A DNA stretch of 64,000 nucleotides from Cheiracanthium punctorium (taxonomy: Eukaryota; Arthropoda; Arachnida; Araneae; Cheiracanthiidae), in contig JAWZYV010016956.1 of NCBI GenBank assembly GCA_038373885.1, forward strand, positions 496,001 to 560,000, in the 5' to 3' direction. Made by a program: the position numbers and the translations under genes. This document shows, piece by piece, positions 39,501 to 46,719 of this stretch. Within the stretch, counting starts at the first letter, position 1. Each line of letters opens with the position of its first letter. Below the pieces are notes generated by a model. That model ran no database searches. It saw only the letters and a list, made by a program, of their open reading frames with translations, and had not been told where the DNA came from.

Positions 39501-40673
39501 ATCTGCCCCCCCCCCTCCCTGCTTACTATATTATTCCCCAAGTATTGCTAATTGATGATAAATTTGTTTGTTTTGTGCTATGGCAAACGTACATGAATGG
39601 CATCTGCCTATGGGAGGCGAGTGTTTTGGTTGGAGGACTTTTTAAGGGGTTCAAACACCAACTGAAGATAAATGTAAAAACTATAAAATACATGGAAAGT
39701 CAAAACATGAGTTCGATATAGCAAAGCAATTCATAGCATAATTTAACTACACTAAGCAAAATCTTTTAGGAAATATGTGAATGTTAAGGTTATCATTATT
39801 CTACGTTTGTGCTTAGCAAAGCCACGAAGATCGTGGCATGATTCTCATGTCGCCAAACAAGCTCAGGGACCACCACAGAGCTATAACAAGTGAGTACCCT
39901 AATATATATTAGTGAATTACATTAAGTTGACTATTAGCTCTCACATTTTTTGATAAGAGACATGTCTATTTTGATTATTTTTGAACAGGGCAGTTCACAT
40001 AGATTCAGACTAAAGATACATGACACAAAAATAATATCTCATTTGCTGAACTTCATCCCTGCTATTGTATCGCAACGGCAACGATTCCCCTTCTAATCCA
40101 TTACTGCTTTCAGACATGTGGTAAATCAGTGTTTGCAAGCTAGTACTTTAAGCACAACATAAATAAGGATAATAAACTTCGAACTCAATTTAAAATTCCT
40201 GCGTTAAAGTGCCGCATGATTGATGCGCACCATTGTTACTCACCTTTGCAAGTGTCTCATGCGAACGCAACAATAAAAATTAATTATAAGCTCTCAATAT
40301 TTTGCCAAACCAAATAATGAGAAGGCTTGATTACCCTTCAATAATAAGAATTAAGAAAACCCCATAGTTTTAATATTTAGAAAATAGCTCTGAAGGTAAT
40401 GAAAAGGTACATCAGATTTGAAAGTCAACGATTAATCAACGAGTACCAATATATAACTTCTTGTAAATAGAAGAAAATCTCTAACTTACCATTTGGCTAT
40501 ATTTTCTGTACAAAACTGCAAGCCCTAAAATAAATATTTTTGCATCATTAAAGGAAAAATCTAATGCAACATACAAGTTCAGAGTAAAAAATACATGAAT
40601 ATATTGTGCTAAATAAAACACATAGTACCTTTTGATGTTCCTCTTTTAATCTGTTTATTTGTAATGGATCCAT
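4852..40673 (-). CDS. URI1: URI1, unconventional prefoldin RPB5 interactor (10 coding exons)
   Basis: Complete coding sequence of 1266 nt (421 residues plus stop). Exons on the minus strand: 40673-40629, 40524-40490, 34290-34212, 32685-32550, 31257-31178, 30351-30288, 25682-25382, 18862-18664, 12127-11915 and 4965-4852. All introns start GT and end AG and the phases agree. URI1 is the alpha-type prefoldin-like scaffold that holds RPB5 and the R2TP/prefoldin-like complex and helps assemble RNA polymerases and other complexes in the cytoplasm. Seen here: first coiled coil (residues 1-50, with RLKEEHQK and ENIAKW); the diagnostic hairpin VPFGSNAFTKGKLVHTNEI (54-72) followed by VLLGENWFAEVSAKQA; second coiled coil to about 125; an acidic middle; KHVRW (279-283); SILK (347-350) in a SPSDIYKQF...PPKSILK block; and the C-terminal PFTGEVHER. 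The human protein is longer (535 residues), mainly in its acidic stretch. The ATG at 40673 is the first in frame; an AG 17 nt upstream may end a 5' UTR intron. Confidence 0.93.
6093..8420. mobile_element. DNA transposon with ~650-bp terminal inverted repeats
   Basis: The left arm 6093-6744 and right arm 7750-8420 are inverted copies of each other over their full length. For example, GTCTAACCGTACTTCCATG on the left matches the reverse complement GTCTAGCCGTACTTCCATG on the right, and ATATTGGACGA lies at both inner ends. The 1-kb interior carries a decayed DDE_Tnp_4-type transposase. Such long arms and this transposase type recall the IS4EU/ISL2EU group of Harbinger-related elements; the group name is my inference. 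No clear target duplication was found. Confidence 0.8.
6790..7600 (+). pseudogene. Decayed DDE_Tnp_4-like transposase with SWIM-like zinc motif
   Basis: The plus strand reads FRDIELYITEKGYKLLMSAI, KERLYQLTTTEANESGKVTK and VRWVVEAVYSTILQKLWLLG, then a stop. This is the family block R-D...L...G, then L-T...E-A-N-x-S-R-x-V-T-K-x-R-W-x-V-E, followed by K-x-x-L. Downstream, 7380-7540 reads WRYCCDCTNGKRSVGFCSHV, then KAIIYYLSNARY, a C-x-C...C-x-H (SWIM-like) pattern. Stops and frame changes throughout show that it is inactive. Confidence 0.65.
8590..9510 (+). pseudogene. Tc1-type transposase, heavily mutated
   Basis: Begins MSPRRK then a stop. In shifting frames it gives LSFREIGDHVGRHKATITQT (helix-turn-helix), ITFTDESHFCLQ (first catalytic Asp), IFQQGNALPHVA (the usual QQDNARPH; the catalytic Asp is replaced by Gly), SWPPCFPNLSPIENGC (the usual SPDLSPIEHVWD) and SLFDSMP. 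Many stops and frame changes. Confidence 0.8.
9967..11312 (-). mobile_element. mariner element, full length but inactive
   Basis: 1346 bp between TA duplications (9965-9966, 11313-11314). The left end reads CGAGGCTGTTTCGAAAAATA and the right end, in reverse complement, CGAGGGCATTTCGAAAAGTA, a good terminal inverted repeat of about 28 bp ending in AAAGATACA. Size, TIRs and TA target are typical of mariner. It lies in the last intron of URI1, in the same orientation as the gene. Confidence 0.9.
10036..11150 (-). pseudogene. mariner transposase (DD34D type), broken
   Basis: Starts MAAPIQNSAKCEVRSVVCFL at 11150. The reading needs three frames. First is the N-terminal HTH (to about 10925). The middle block has KTWVYHHTPESKQQ preceded by VTGD (first Asp). 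The third block has LLHDNARPHTALV (second Asp) and YSLDPAPSGFHLF. In the family that last motif is YSPDLAPSDYHLF, and the Asp of SDYHLF, 34 residues after the second Asp, is catalytic; here it is Gly. A CGA-to-TGA change at 10111-10113 truncates the protein before LNKCLDNGGNYVEK. Confidence 0.9.
11316..11914. other. URI1 intron 9 remainder, nothing recognised
   Basis: AT-rich sequence between the mariner and exon 9 with no ORF, inverted end or family resemblance that I could support. Confidence 0.5.
11915..12127 (-). CDS. URI1: URI1 coding exon 9
   Basis: 71 codons, phase 0 at both ends. Contains SPSDIYKQFGNFFQ and PPKSILKVKTPSPS, matching human TPADIYRAF...RKSILK. SILK is a known docking motif for protein phosphatase 1. 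Confidence 0.9.
12128..15099. other. URI1 intron 8, left part, no recognised element
   Basis: AT-rich and non-coding. Contains several mononucleotide runs: T15 near 13450, G13 at 14167-14179 and G12 at 14245-14256. Confidence 0.5.
15305..15334. repeat. (CA)n microsatellite
   Basis: About 15 CA units, followed by a pyrimidine-rich T/C stretch near 15400-15440. Confidence 0.95.
15840..16590 (-). pseudogene. Jockey-type non-LTR retrotransposon, RT end plus RNase H
   Basis: The minus strand (16550-16390) reads GLGWGSSVNILKTWYNTVTL, KQIKYLSDIWYPVLTPTLRL and KLTHLQRDFL. This is the end of the reverse transcriptase region (family pattern W-G...I...Y...Y...W...L...Q-R). It then jumps straight to SWIKAHVFTLGNERADSLSK (about 16387-16325), the RNase H motif W-V-K-A-H-x-G-N-E-x-A-D. 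Further on come FPRF and a Cys/His-rich tail DLCE*GKVGRSLHYVYENC. The missing sequence between RT and RNase H indicates an internal deletion. Stops present. Confidence 0.75.
16595..17991 (+). mobile_element. Tc1 element, complete ends
   Basis: 1397 bp between TA duplications (16593-16594, 17992-17993). The TIRs start CACTCTATAACAA on both sides and continue to a shared GACGCA block. It contains one Tc1 transposase gene on the plus strand and an AATAAA at 17866-17871, 20 nt after the stop. It lies between two non-LTR fragments of opposite orientation. Confidence 0.93.
16839..17845 (+). pseudogene. Tc1 transposase: N-terminus broken, catalytic domain open
   Basis: Starts MPRCRIRAHYEQLSEFDRGR at 16839 and continues IIGLKEAG then a stop (Trp codon changed). 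The paired/HTH region up to about 16985 contains further stops and a frame change. From GRVQHQDGSGRPRATT (about 17000) to GGSTPY and TGA at 17843-17845 it is open for about 280 codons. The DD34E residues are present: VFSDES, FQQDNAR and SPDLSSIEHVWD. This family excises and inserts at TA. Without a DNA-binding domain the copy is predicted dead, but it is clearly younger than the copy at 8.6 kb. Confidence 0.92.
18014..18081. repeat. Perfect 30-bp inverted repeat (hairpin)
   Basis: Arms 18014-18043 and 18052-18081 are exact reverse complements of each other (right arm begins GGGTTGTCTTCATAAGGAGG), with an 8-nt loop. The right arm is the coding sequence of the non-LTR fragment that follows; the left arm is an inverted duplicate of it. 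Confidence 0.95.
18050..18270 (+). pseudogene. Non-LTR retrotransposon C-terminal fragment
   Basis: The plus strand reads HKEEAALHILCECEYSLRTD, then LSILAKTPYY and a stop, with later pieces SIKSMLMFVSATGLFS in another frame. The pattern C-x-x-x-K-E-E-x-x-x-H-I-L-x-E-C is the Cys/His tail at the end of Jockey-type ORF2. Truncated on the left at the hairpin; inactive. Confidence 0.6.
18664..18862 (-). CDS. URI1: URI1 coding exon 8
   Basis: Contains EKHVRWQDLSSKQNIKKITF, matching PKRVRINTGKNTTLKF of human URI1, and a Lys-rich end. The acceptor (TTATTTAG) is preceded almost directly by a (TA)n tract at 18870-18892. Donor GTAACC. Confidence 0.88.
18870..18892. repeat. (TA)n microsatellite next to URI1 exon 8
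   Basis: TA repeat beginning 8 nt from the exon 8 boundary; on the minus strand it occupies the place of the pyrimidine tract. Further (AT)n occurs at 18950-18966 and (CA)n/(TA)n at 19329-19359. Confidence 0.9.
20080..20490. repeat. Dispersed repeat B, uninterrupted copy
   Basis: Contains in order ATTTTGAGTGCTCCTGTAGA, GAATATCTCTAAAA, GACTTCCCATAGAGT, CTATAAATGCTAC, CATTTTCAATA, TACATGGTACT, ATAAATTTCG, a GACAGAC-like stretch and CAAACTTGCTGG. The same blocks recur, interrupted, at about 21170-21900, 22535-22660 and 24703-24830. No coding potential seen. Confidence 0.75.
20844..21015. mobile_element. MITE family M1, copy 1
   Basis: 172 bp. TIRs start GGTACTTGCATATCATTCCG on the left and, in reverse complement, GGTACTTATGTATTATCCCG on the right. 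Flanked by 8-bp direct repeats TTTTTCAA (20836-20843) and TTTTTCGA (21016-21023). An 8-bp duplication suggests hAT or P-type mobilisation. Confidence 0.88.
21234..21723. mobile_element. Non-autonomous hAT element, 490 bp
   Basis: The ends CAGGGTGCGAA and TTCGCACCCTG are inverted copies. A perfect 8-bp target duplication, CTCTAAAC, lies at 21226-21233 and 21724-21731. The interior has repeated CCAGGG/GGGGA blocks and a C-run near the right end. It is inserted in a copy of repeat B. Confidence 0.92.
21724..21900. repeat. Repeat B, second copy (interrupted by the hAT MITE)
   Basis: Resumes right of the hAT duplication with TGTATTGAAATTATTTTGAG and GCTCCTGTAGAAA, and continues to AGAATATCTCTAAAACTAG, parallel to 20120-20262. 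Confidence 0.7.
22535..22660. repeat. Repeat B, third copy, left half
   Basis: Contains GCTTCCCGTAGAG, GAGTGCTCCTGCAGAA, CTATAAATGCTACATAGA, TTTCAATAGGGTACATGG. Its continuation (AAATTTCGTAGAAATCAG, then GACAGACAGAC) lies at 24703-24830, on the far side of the Helentron-like element. Confidence 0.7.
22661..24702 (+). mobile_element. Helentron-like element, non-autonomous
   Basis: About 2.04 kb separating the two halves of a repeat B copy. It starts TTATATAATAAAATCCGAGA and then carries a GTATGTAGCTATGTATGTAGG block. It ends with a short stem, GTCGTGCGGAGAATGGGCAC, and GCAGCTAGT. An AT-rich start and a GC hairpin followed by CTAGT is the form I know for Helentron/HINE elements. No Rep-helicase coding remains. 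No target duplication is seen, as expected for rolling-circle insertion. Boundaries good to a few bases. Confidence 0.65.
25382..25682 (-). CDS. URI1: URI1 coding exon 7
   Basis: The longest exon (301 nt). It begins EQHSKNVKSYRQQLAEKEK, contains EEDYLSKLEKLEISH (compare human KELWARLEELERQEE) and then a Ser/Asp/Glu-rich stretch, the shorter counterpart of the acidic region in vertebrates. Confidence 0.9.
27440..28380 (+). repeat. Dispersed repeat C, copy 1 (interrupted by a piggyBac MITE)
   Basis: 27440-27484 and 27614-28380 together match, in inverted orientation, 48660-49445. Shared blocks include AAGCAGGRTGAATCTAAA, ATTTTGAAAATGAAAAAT, TGCCATTATAGCA, GCGAGATGATRTA, GCAAAGGATTATGTA and, at the end, CCTCATACGAAAAG. 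Non-coding; class unknown. Confidence 0.85.
27485..27613. mobile_element. piggyBac MITE, 129 bp
   Basis: Ends CCCATTAAGCGCCAAAGC and, in reverse complement, CCCATTAAGCGCTGAAGC, flanked by TTAA on both sides (27481-27484, 27614-27617). A TTAA target is diagnostic for piggyBac. The homologous site in repeat C copy 2 has one undisturbed TTAA. Confidence 0.9.
28681..29574 (-). mobile_element. Solo LTR (gypsy-type likely)
   Basis: 894 bp with ends TGTAACGT and ACGTTACA. Read on the minus strand it has LTR architecture: a GC-rich U3 starting TGTAACGTAACTCCCGGGAC, a TATA box in GGTATATATAAGCTCGC (29302-29318), AATAAA at 28992-28997 and an end TTTCACGTTACA. No pol or gag is next to it and no 5-bp duplication is visible, so it may be the product of LTR recombination between diverged copies. 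It lies in URI1 intron 6, in the same orientation as the gene, so its promoter would point along the gene. Confidence 0.7.
30288..30351 (-). CDS. URI1: URI1 coding exon 6
   Basis: Encodes GNEELVEIVEAYDEEKEKSW and R. Acceptor ATTTAG, donor GTACTG. It corresponds to the human ...GDIVDIREE region after the second helix. Confidence 0.88.
30528..30567. repeat. Poly(T) tract, 40 nt
   Basis: Uninterrupted T40 in URI1 intron 5, 177 nt upstream of exon 6 in gene direction (A40 on the sense strand). It could be the tail of a retroposed element, but nothing recognisable adjoins it. Confidence 0.95.
31178..31257 (-). CDS. URI1: URI1 coding exon 5
   Basis: Encodes CKKMLEDLNKEKQQFENWLS and YIGEVS, the second coiled coil of the prefoldin fold. 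Donor GTAAGT. Confidence 0.9.
31258..32549. other. URI1 intron 4, no recognised element
   Basis: Non-coding. A block TATAATCATTTTATTGCA occurs twice (about 31609 and 31868), 260 bp apart, perhaps ends of an old repeat. Nothing else supported. Confidence 0.45.
32550..32685 (-). CDS. URI1: URI1 coding exon 4 (prefoldin hairpin)
   Basis: Encodes VPFGSNAFTKGKLVHTNEI and VLLGENWFAEVSAKQA, the most conserved part of URI1 and the basis of the identification. Donor GTAAGC. Confidence 0.95.
33024..33400. mobile_element. hAT MITE, 377 bp
   Basis: Left end CAGGGGTGCAGCCA and right end (reverse complement) CAGTAGCGTAGCCA. Flanked by 8-bp duplications TTTAGAAT (33016-33023) and TTTGGAAT (33401-33408), one mismatch. 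In URI1 intron 3. Confidence 0.85.
34212..34290 (-). CDS. URI1: URI1 coding exon 3
   Basis: EKFKTDYEALKQRLETLPEC then LSYDVT, between TTACAG and GTATGT. It leads into the prefoldin beta-hairpins (human ...DYNALRERLSTLP...LSYNIM). Confidence 0.9.
35229..35681. mobile_element. hAT-like MITE, 453 bp
   Basis: Ends CAGGATGTCCAC and, in reverse complement, CAGGGTGTCATAAGGCGAC. GTATATG occurs directly on both sides (35222-35228, 35682-35688). The duplication is 7 bp as seen; an 8-bp one with a change is possible. Confidence 0.7.
36007..36713. mobile_element. hAT-like non-autonomous element, 707 bp
   Basis: Ends CAGGGTGTCAAC and, in reverse complement, CAGGGTGTCTACCCACC, with CCTGACTTT/AAGACTTTCC-type subterminal sequence, the widespread CAGGGTGTCTAC type of hAT end. 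No target duplication recognised. Confidence 0.65.
36831..37302. mobile_element. piggyBac-like MITE with nested palindromes
   Basis: 472 bp between TTAA sites (36827-36830, 37303-37306). The ends CCCTTTGAGGCAC and, in reverse complement, CACTTTAACGTGC are moderately similar. Inside is a 59-bp inverted repeat (36852-36910 with 37013-37071, four mismatches), and at its centre a 15-bp perfect palindrome with a one-base axis (36964-36978 / 36980-36994, arm GCAGCTGGCTGTGCC). Near the right end a small stem GGTGTCC...GGACACC (37268-37290). Confidence 0.75.
38446..38660. repeat. Tandem repeat, 75-bp unit, ~2.8 copies
   Basis: TGTACAACTA starts at 38446, 38521 and 38596. Each unit continues with ...TCCAC/TTGAGGTTTTTTTAG, AAAACGGCCCACTG and TTTACATAGC. 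The last unit is cut after GGTCCACTG. Confidence 0.92.
38952..39394. mobile_element. Foldback element with ~95-bp inverted arms
   Basis: The arms 38952-39045 and 39300-39394 are inverted copies (blocks TATTGGTTTAAAGTTG, GTTTTATGGTCC, GCATTTATATAAA, TTTTGTGTTAG) with a 250-bp T-rich spacer. No coding content. Confidence 0.8.
40490..40524 (-). CDS. URI1: URI1 coding exon 2
   Basis: A 35-nt micro-exon, GLQFCTENIAKW (last codon split), between TTTTAG and GTAAGT. It matches the C-x-E-x-I-x-x-W stretch of human URI1. Confidence 0.85.
40629..40673 (-). CDS. URI1: URI1 coding exon 1
   Basis: Starts MDPLQINRLKEEHQK and ends at a GTACTA donor. It encodes the start of the first prefoldin coiled coil, matching ARLREEQEK of the human protein. 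Confidence 0.85.
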
Positions 40674-43600
40674 AAAAGAATAATAATCTAAAAACTTTTT
40701 AAATCAGCAAAATACATGAAGCCGGATGTATTTGAGAAAAGCAAAACAAATAATTACGTACTGCCAATTCGGAAGAGAAATATCTAAAATAAATACAGAG
40801 GGTATTTAAGGTATTTAATTCAGCATTTGATTCGGAAAACGGCCTCAACTGGAGCCTCGTACATTTGCTCTAGTAAAAAAATATTATTATTTTGTACTGT
40901 TCTTATTTGATTATTATTTTACTGTTTTTCAAAAAAGTGCTTAATAAGTCATTTTCATTTACAGTTTGATGCAGCTTTCACTTTTGTTGTAAAGAAATTA
41001 AAGATCTAAAATTTATTGTTTCATTCAAATACTATCTGAACTTTTTATGATTATTTTTATACTTTTATCTTGATTTTCATAATTTTATTTTGATCAAACT
41101 TCAAACACTGCCCAAGGCAGAAATAAATGAGGCATTTTCTTTTCTGGTAAGGTGGCAACAACATTACGCGAAGAGGAGTAAATTTCTGCATTTACTGCTG
41201 TAGGAAAGGCAATTTCGCGGGATTCATAGTAATTATTAGCAGATATTATCTTCTAATATTTTAAATAAGCTCGGCTAAATCTCGTTTCAGTCCATTTTAT
41301 ATTTATATCTAGCAACATTTTTTGTTGTGATGAGGGTATGTTAGTTTACCTACCTATAATATAGAGGGCGTTAAATTCTTTTGCATGTCGGTCCCCGAAA
41401 CGTTGTGTGTGCGGTATCTATTTCATGTTGAAGGATTGGCACTGTTGTAGGTTGTGAATCTAATTAAAAGATAATACGCTACAATTAGTTTTCATTTCAT
41501 TACTGATACCGTAGAATTGTTATTTTAACGCCGGCTGTAATTTTTTTGTGTTTATGCGTGCTCTCTTCTTCCCCCCTCTTTGTAATCGAAGTTAGGCTTA
41601 ACAGTTTACCTCAGAGGTATGGATTCTTTGTTTTCTTAAAATTCTGATTTTCCATTTACTCTATGTACAACGCAGTCTGTCGTTAGAATTTTGATTGGTT
41701 CATGAATGTTATTTAGTGCTATCATTCGCTTGCGATTCATAATTTTCTTTCTGGAGGCGAGTGAGCACGTTGATTAATGCAATGTGCTGATTAGTTGAAC
41801 ATGTGCTATAGCTCATAATTTTATGATGCTTGTATTAATTGTTTAATCCACGGTTAACGTGCAAAAGTTTTTACGTTGTTTATTTAAAAGTTATTCAAGG
41901 TTACGTATTTAGTTAAACTTCATTATGTTATCATTTTATTTTTTCCTGATTTAATATGAAAATTTTGAATCTTGTTACTTTAGTCTGTTTCAGATAAGCT
42001 ACATGTACTTTCGTAAAGGTAATTAAAATCGTTTAATAAGGTTCTGCTTTCTCTTCTCTCTCAACAAACTTCGTTCCAACACCATATGCGCAGGTATTAC
42101 TTTCGTGTAAATGCATATGTAAAGTTAAAGCTATGATTACTTTTTTTATTCTGTTTGAATATTTGTAATATTTTCCGTTTAAGCTTTTTTATTAACAAGA
42201 CGTCATCAAAAGTTATTTAACTTCATAACAGGTTTTCCACTAGTCAGGAAAAATATGAAAAACCAGAAATTGTTTGTCTGTATAGAACATTGTACAAAAT
42301 TTCTATATTACCCGAAAAAAACTATATAGGGATTGTACTATAGCATATATTTTATATTAAACATCATATTATTGTTAAAAATGCTGTAGAATATCAGAAC
42401 TACTAATAAACATTTTAAATTAAAATAAATGTTGTATACTAAGCTACAAAGAAAAAAATAGTAAAAAGCTATATATTTGATGTAAAAGAAAAGTGTATCG
42501 TCATATGCAGTGAAATCTGCATATAATGATACTGTAGGGGGCCTAAAAGAAATATAATTTGAGCATTAAAGGTGTTTTTCAATTATTAAAATTAAAATAT
42601 AATGTATTTTTTTACAGTGCAGAGTAACACTGTAGTAATCAGCGGGCATGTCTTTTACAACAAATCCGACAAAAGTTGGGGGATGATTTTATTTTGTAGA
42701 AGTAAGCTCAATACATATCTAACATATTACCTTTTTTTCATTAGGACTTAACTAGCACTGTCACTGCATTGAATTGTGAAAAAAAGTTTTAGATAAAATT
42801 CTGTACAAAAGATACATAAAAGTTTGTATAAAAGGTGCATCTAGGAATTTTATTTCATTATAGCAATACCAAAAAAGTAACTTTTTTCAAACTTGAATTT
42901 TATGTGACGTCATCACAGATTAGACCCACCAAAATCAAACTTGGAGAGAACACGGCACTAAATGACTAAAAGGGTTTACAATCTTTATTATTCCCATTCA
43001 GCAATCTATTACTGCACATTCATAGCTGTGGGTAGTAGGTAATATTTTAAAAAGAAAATTTAGTCTCACTACTCACTACAAAATTCTTTGTAAGAGTGAT
43101 AAAATTATTATGGACACGTGTGAGTAACAAGTAGTATCATTGTACTCAGGTTCAAAATACATTAAGTAATGATTGTCAGAACCAAAGAAAATGTTGTTAT
43201 ACACTGTACTTGCCCATGTATCCATTTTATGTCACGTTACTCTACAAAAATTTGATTTCTAAAATCAATGTAGGCCCAAGTCCGGGCCATTATATTTTAA
43301 AATTGAATATTTTGTAAATCTATTAACTCATTTTATGCCACTTGTATGAGAAGAAAACATTTTTGCGTTTAAAACTTAATGTAAAATCCTTTCAAGTGTA
43401 AAGGAGATAACGGCATTGCATTAAGTAATACAAAAAAGTTAAATATTGAACAAGGCCATTCTGCAGTATTTGGCTTCATAAGTTTGAAGAAATATTTCAA
43501 ATAAAAAAAATTAAGTCACTACACCATTTTAAAACTTGAAATCTCTACTATTAAGGTTTACCAACAAGGTTTAACAAAACAAAAATTAGAGCATTTTGTT

Positions 43601-44715
43601 TGTGGCTATACAAAAAAAAAAAAAAAAAAAAAAAAAAATGCTATGCATGGGACATTTATTTTTGAAAGCTTTGCTTCAAAGTGAAAAATATAAACTTTAC
43701 AGATATGTTATGCAAATACAGTTACAATAATTGTATTCTGCACAACCTCTTTCAGCTTGTAGGCCTAAAATATTCTAATGTATGGTATCAAGGGCCAGTT
43801 AAGAATCAAGTAGTGTGTTCTTTTAAGTAATATAGTCTTAAAAAACAATATATTAGACTAATTTATGGATGTAGTGACACAATTTCAAATATGTATTTAT
43901 AGTTTTCTTTGCGAATTAAGTTCTTGGAAATATGGGTGCACACATGGGAAAGGCAATTGGGTAATTCCACAGTATAACTAAACAAAAAATTGAGGATGAA
44001 TGTTTTTCTTTTTTTGTTGTTAATAGTATGTTGCATTGTTTACAAAAAAAAAAAAAGAAATTGTTAACCTAACTCAATTTTTTTTTTTGGTATAGTTATG
44101 GTCAACTGAATTTACTGAGGCATAACATAAATGCTCACAATACTGTGGTGTGGAATAGCCCAACTATTAAATAAGTTCTTGAAAATATGATGGCACATAT
44201 TGATAAGACAATGAATTATAACTGAACATTTTCTGGTGTAATGTTTATGACCATTGTAAAAAAATTCCTGGTCGCAGAAACCGTGCGATGTGGCGACACT
44301 CATCGCAGATTCTTGAGAAGGTCTGCAGACTATTACAGAGTTGGCCACTCCACTGCCTATTATTCCACGATGATGTCATGCGGACTGTGCACCATGTCTG
44401 AAGACTATGCTTGCACATAAAGCGCCTTCTGCACAACACTGTTCGAGCATGTTCGTGCATGCAAACTTTGCCAGAATTGCAAATTAGCAATTCAGATTCA
44501 AACAAGCCTAGCCCTACCAGTGGCAGAGCGCATTTGTGCTCTCAACTGGAAGACAGAAGGTGCCCCAGATCGAGTCCATCAATCTAGCCGTTTGGAGTTT
44601 TCTGTGGTTTCCTCCAAAACTTTGTGTAAATACAGGCTAGGACCCCTTAGTAAGTCCCCCATCGTAGGCAATTCCCTCTTTGGCCTAGATCCCTTGCGTA
44701 GATAATGCGTAATAC
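40674..44715. promoter_or_regulatory. Shared 5' region of URI1 and G3BP, no mapped promoter
   Basis: The two genes diverge from this region. Somewhat less AT-rich patches occur near 41160-41240 and 41340-41460 and would suit a bidirectional promoter, but no TATA or other element decides it. The 5' UTR exon(s) of G3BP must lie between here and 51428. At 43612-43638 there is a long A-run and at 42498-42525 a short imperfect stem with CTGCATAT arms. Around 44400-44700 there is unidentified, less AT-rich, repeat-like sequence. Confidence 0.35.
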
Positions 44716-45385
44716 CAGGGTTGGCATGGTTTAAACCGACTGGTTTAAATCGTGGTTTAAACCAAATGGATTTTTTCTCAAAAAAACCAATTGGTTTTTT
44801 AAAAGAATAATTTAAAATTCCGAATACTACAGATAAAATATGTTCTGATATCTTTTAAAATTATCCTTTTAAGTATCAGCAATAAGTTTTTATATCAATC
44901 TAATAGACACCTTATTGTCTTATCATTTGTTTTGCTCTCAATTTGTTTCTAAAATAGAGGTTTTGTGTTTTAACAACTTATTTTTAAACCTTAAAAATAT
45001 CATTTTGAACAACTTATCACTTTATTACTAATGAATCTAAGTGCAAGATTCCATGTAAAATGTAGTAAACAGTTAATATTGTATTATATTATATAGTAAA
45101 TATAAAAAATAGTATCTCTAAATAAAATATTGAATGATTTCAATATCCACATAAGTATAGTAACAATTGTTTATTTACTTTCTTTTAATTACTTTCAGAA
45201 GGAACATTAATTGTTATCTGAACATTTTACAAATACTTTTATTTATAAGTATTTAATAGGTAATTATAAAAGGATTTAAAAATAAAAACAAAAAAAACCT
45301 GGTTTAAACCAAAAAACCCGGTTTAAACCAAAAAAACCTGGTTTTTTGGTTTTTTTCAAATAAACCGGGTTTTTTTTCAACCCTG
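44716..45385. mobile_element. hAT MITE rich in GGTTTAAACC, 670 bp
   Basis: Ends CAGGGTTGGCATGG and, in reverse complement, CAGGGTTGAAAAAAAACCC. A perfect 8-bp target duplication, CGTAATAC, lies at 44708-44715 and 45386-45393. Both subterminal regions carry several GGTTTAAACC palindromes alternating with AAAAAACC. Confidence 0.92.
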
Positions 45386-46719
45386 CGTAATACCACGTTT
45401 CATTTCATTTTGCGCAAAACCCAATATTTCATCTTTTGCATAGAATTTAATCGTTTTAGATTGCATCAATGTCTCCTATTGCATCAGATTTCATAAACAA
45501 TCTTTCCCCATCCTCTTTGAGAAGAATCATATTTTGATTTATTGCATGCCATTGCATTAGCTTTTATATCAACAATTAAAATTACTACATATTTTTAATA
45601 AATAAAATATTTCTTGTTAAAAGCGCAATATCAACGACTGCATCCAGGGAGTTAATAAGCAATTATTTCTCTATCCTTTTTGTGAAAAAACATATTTTTG
45701 TTCATTGCAAGCCATTGTACTAACTTTGTATCAGCAGTTAAAATTTAAAATCAAAACATATTTTCAATAAATAAGTATTATTTCATCAAAGCATTTCTTA
45801 ATCTTTTGCATGAGTTTCTATTTTTCAACCAAGATTACCTTGCAAACTACTTTGGTATTTTTAAATCTGTGTTGCAGACTGATGTAGAAAATTCTGAGAC
45901 TGGGAACAAATCTAAAATAATTAAATTTTCACAATTAATTCATTTTCTTAAAAATCAAACTGATGAGTTCTTATTTGTTTTTCAATGTGCAACTGGGTGA
46001 ATGGAACAGCGTGTCATGACCTAATAATGGCCCATAGGCCTGAGGTTGTGCATCCCTGATTTAAATCAATGATTTTTAAAAAAATCTATTTAAAGCATTG
46101 ACACCCTTTGTTGTATTATGTGAAATTAAAAGAAAAATATTTTATCACACAATTTATGTCCAGTACACAGCTGAACAATTTTTTCTCCCTCTTAAACTAT
46201 TGAACTAGTTTCCTAAATTATTCAATTAAAATATTATAGCTTTTCATTTAGAAGCTGGCGTGACCTACAAAAATGTGTTACATATGTGACAAAGTGCAAA
46301 ATTAGTCATAGTTTGCTTGAAATATTGAAACATTTTAAAGTAATCAGTTGGTTTTCACCAGAATGAAAAGTAAAATTGATCATTTACTGTCCAATAGCAT
46401 TTTAAATACATAAACTAAAAAATATTTTAATTAAAATATCCTTACTCAAAGAAGCACCCTGGCACCCTACTTTAACAGAAAAACACATTGATGGCTGATA
46501 AAGTCAACTATGCATAAGAGTTAGATCAGCATAAGAATTATGAAACGGGGGGGGGGGGCAAAAACTAACCAAAAAAGAAATTGAGAGATAAAAGAAATGT
46601 CAAGATATATCTGAAGAACAATCCTCAATTTCAGTTACACTGCAAATTTTAGGAAAAGCTGTAAAGTATACTATAAATGTTTTTAATAAATTTTAGGTTC
46701 TTCCTATTAAAATTAATAC

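Noticed and set aside
45806..46060. Frame reading NQDYLANYFGIFKSVLQTDV and a nearby TTGTGCATCCCTG end
   Set aside because: Possibly a hAT remnant (reverse complement CAGGGATGCACAAC), but no matching left end or recognised domain.
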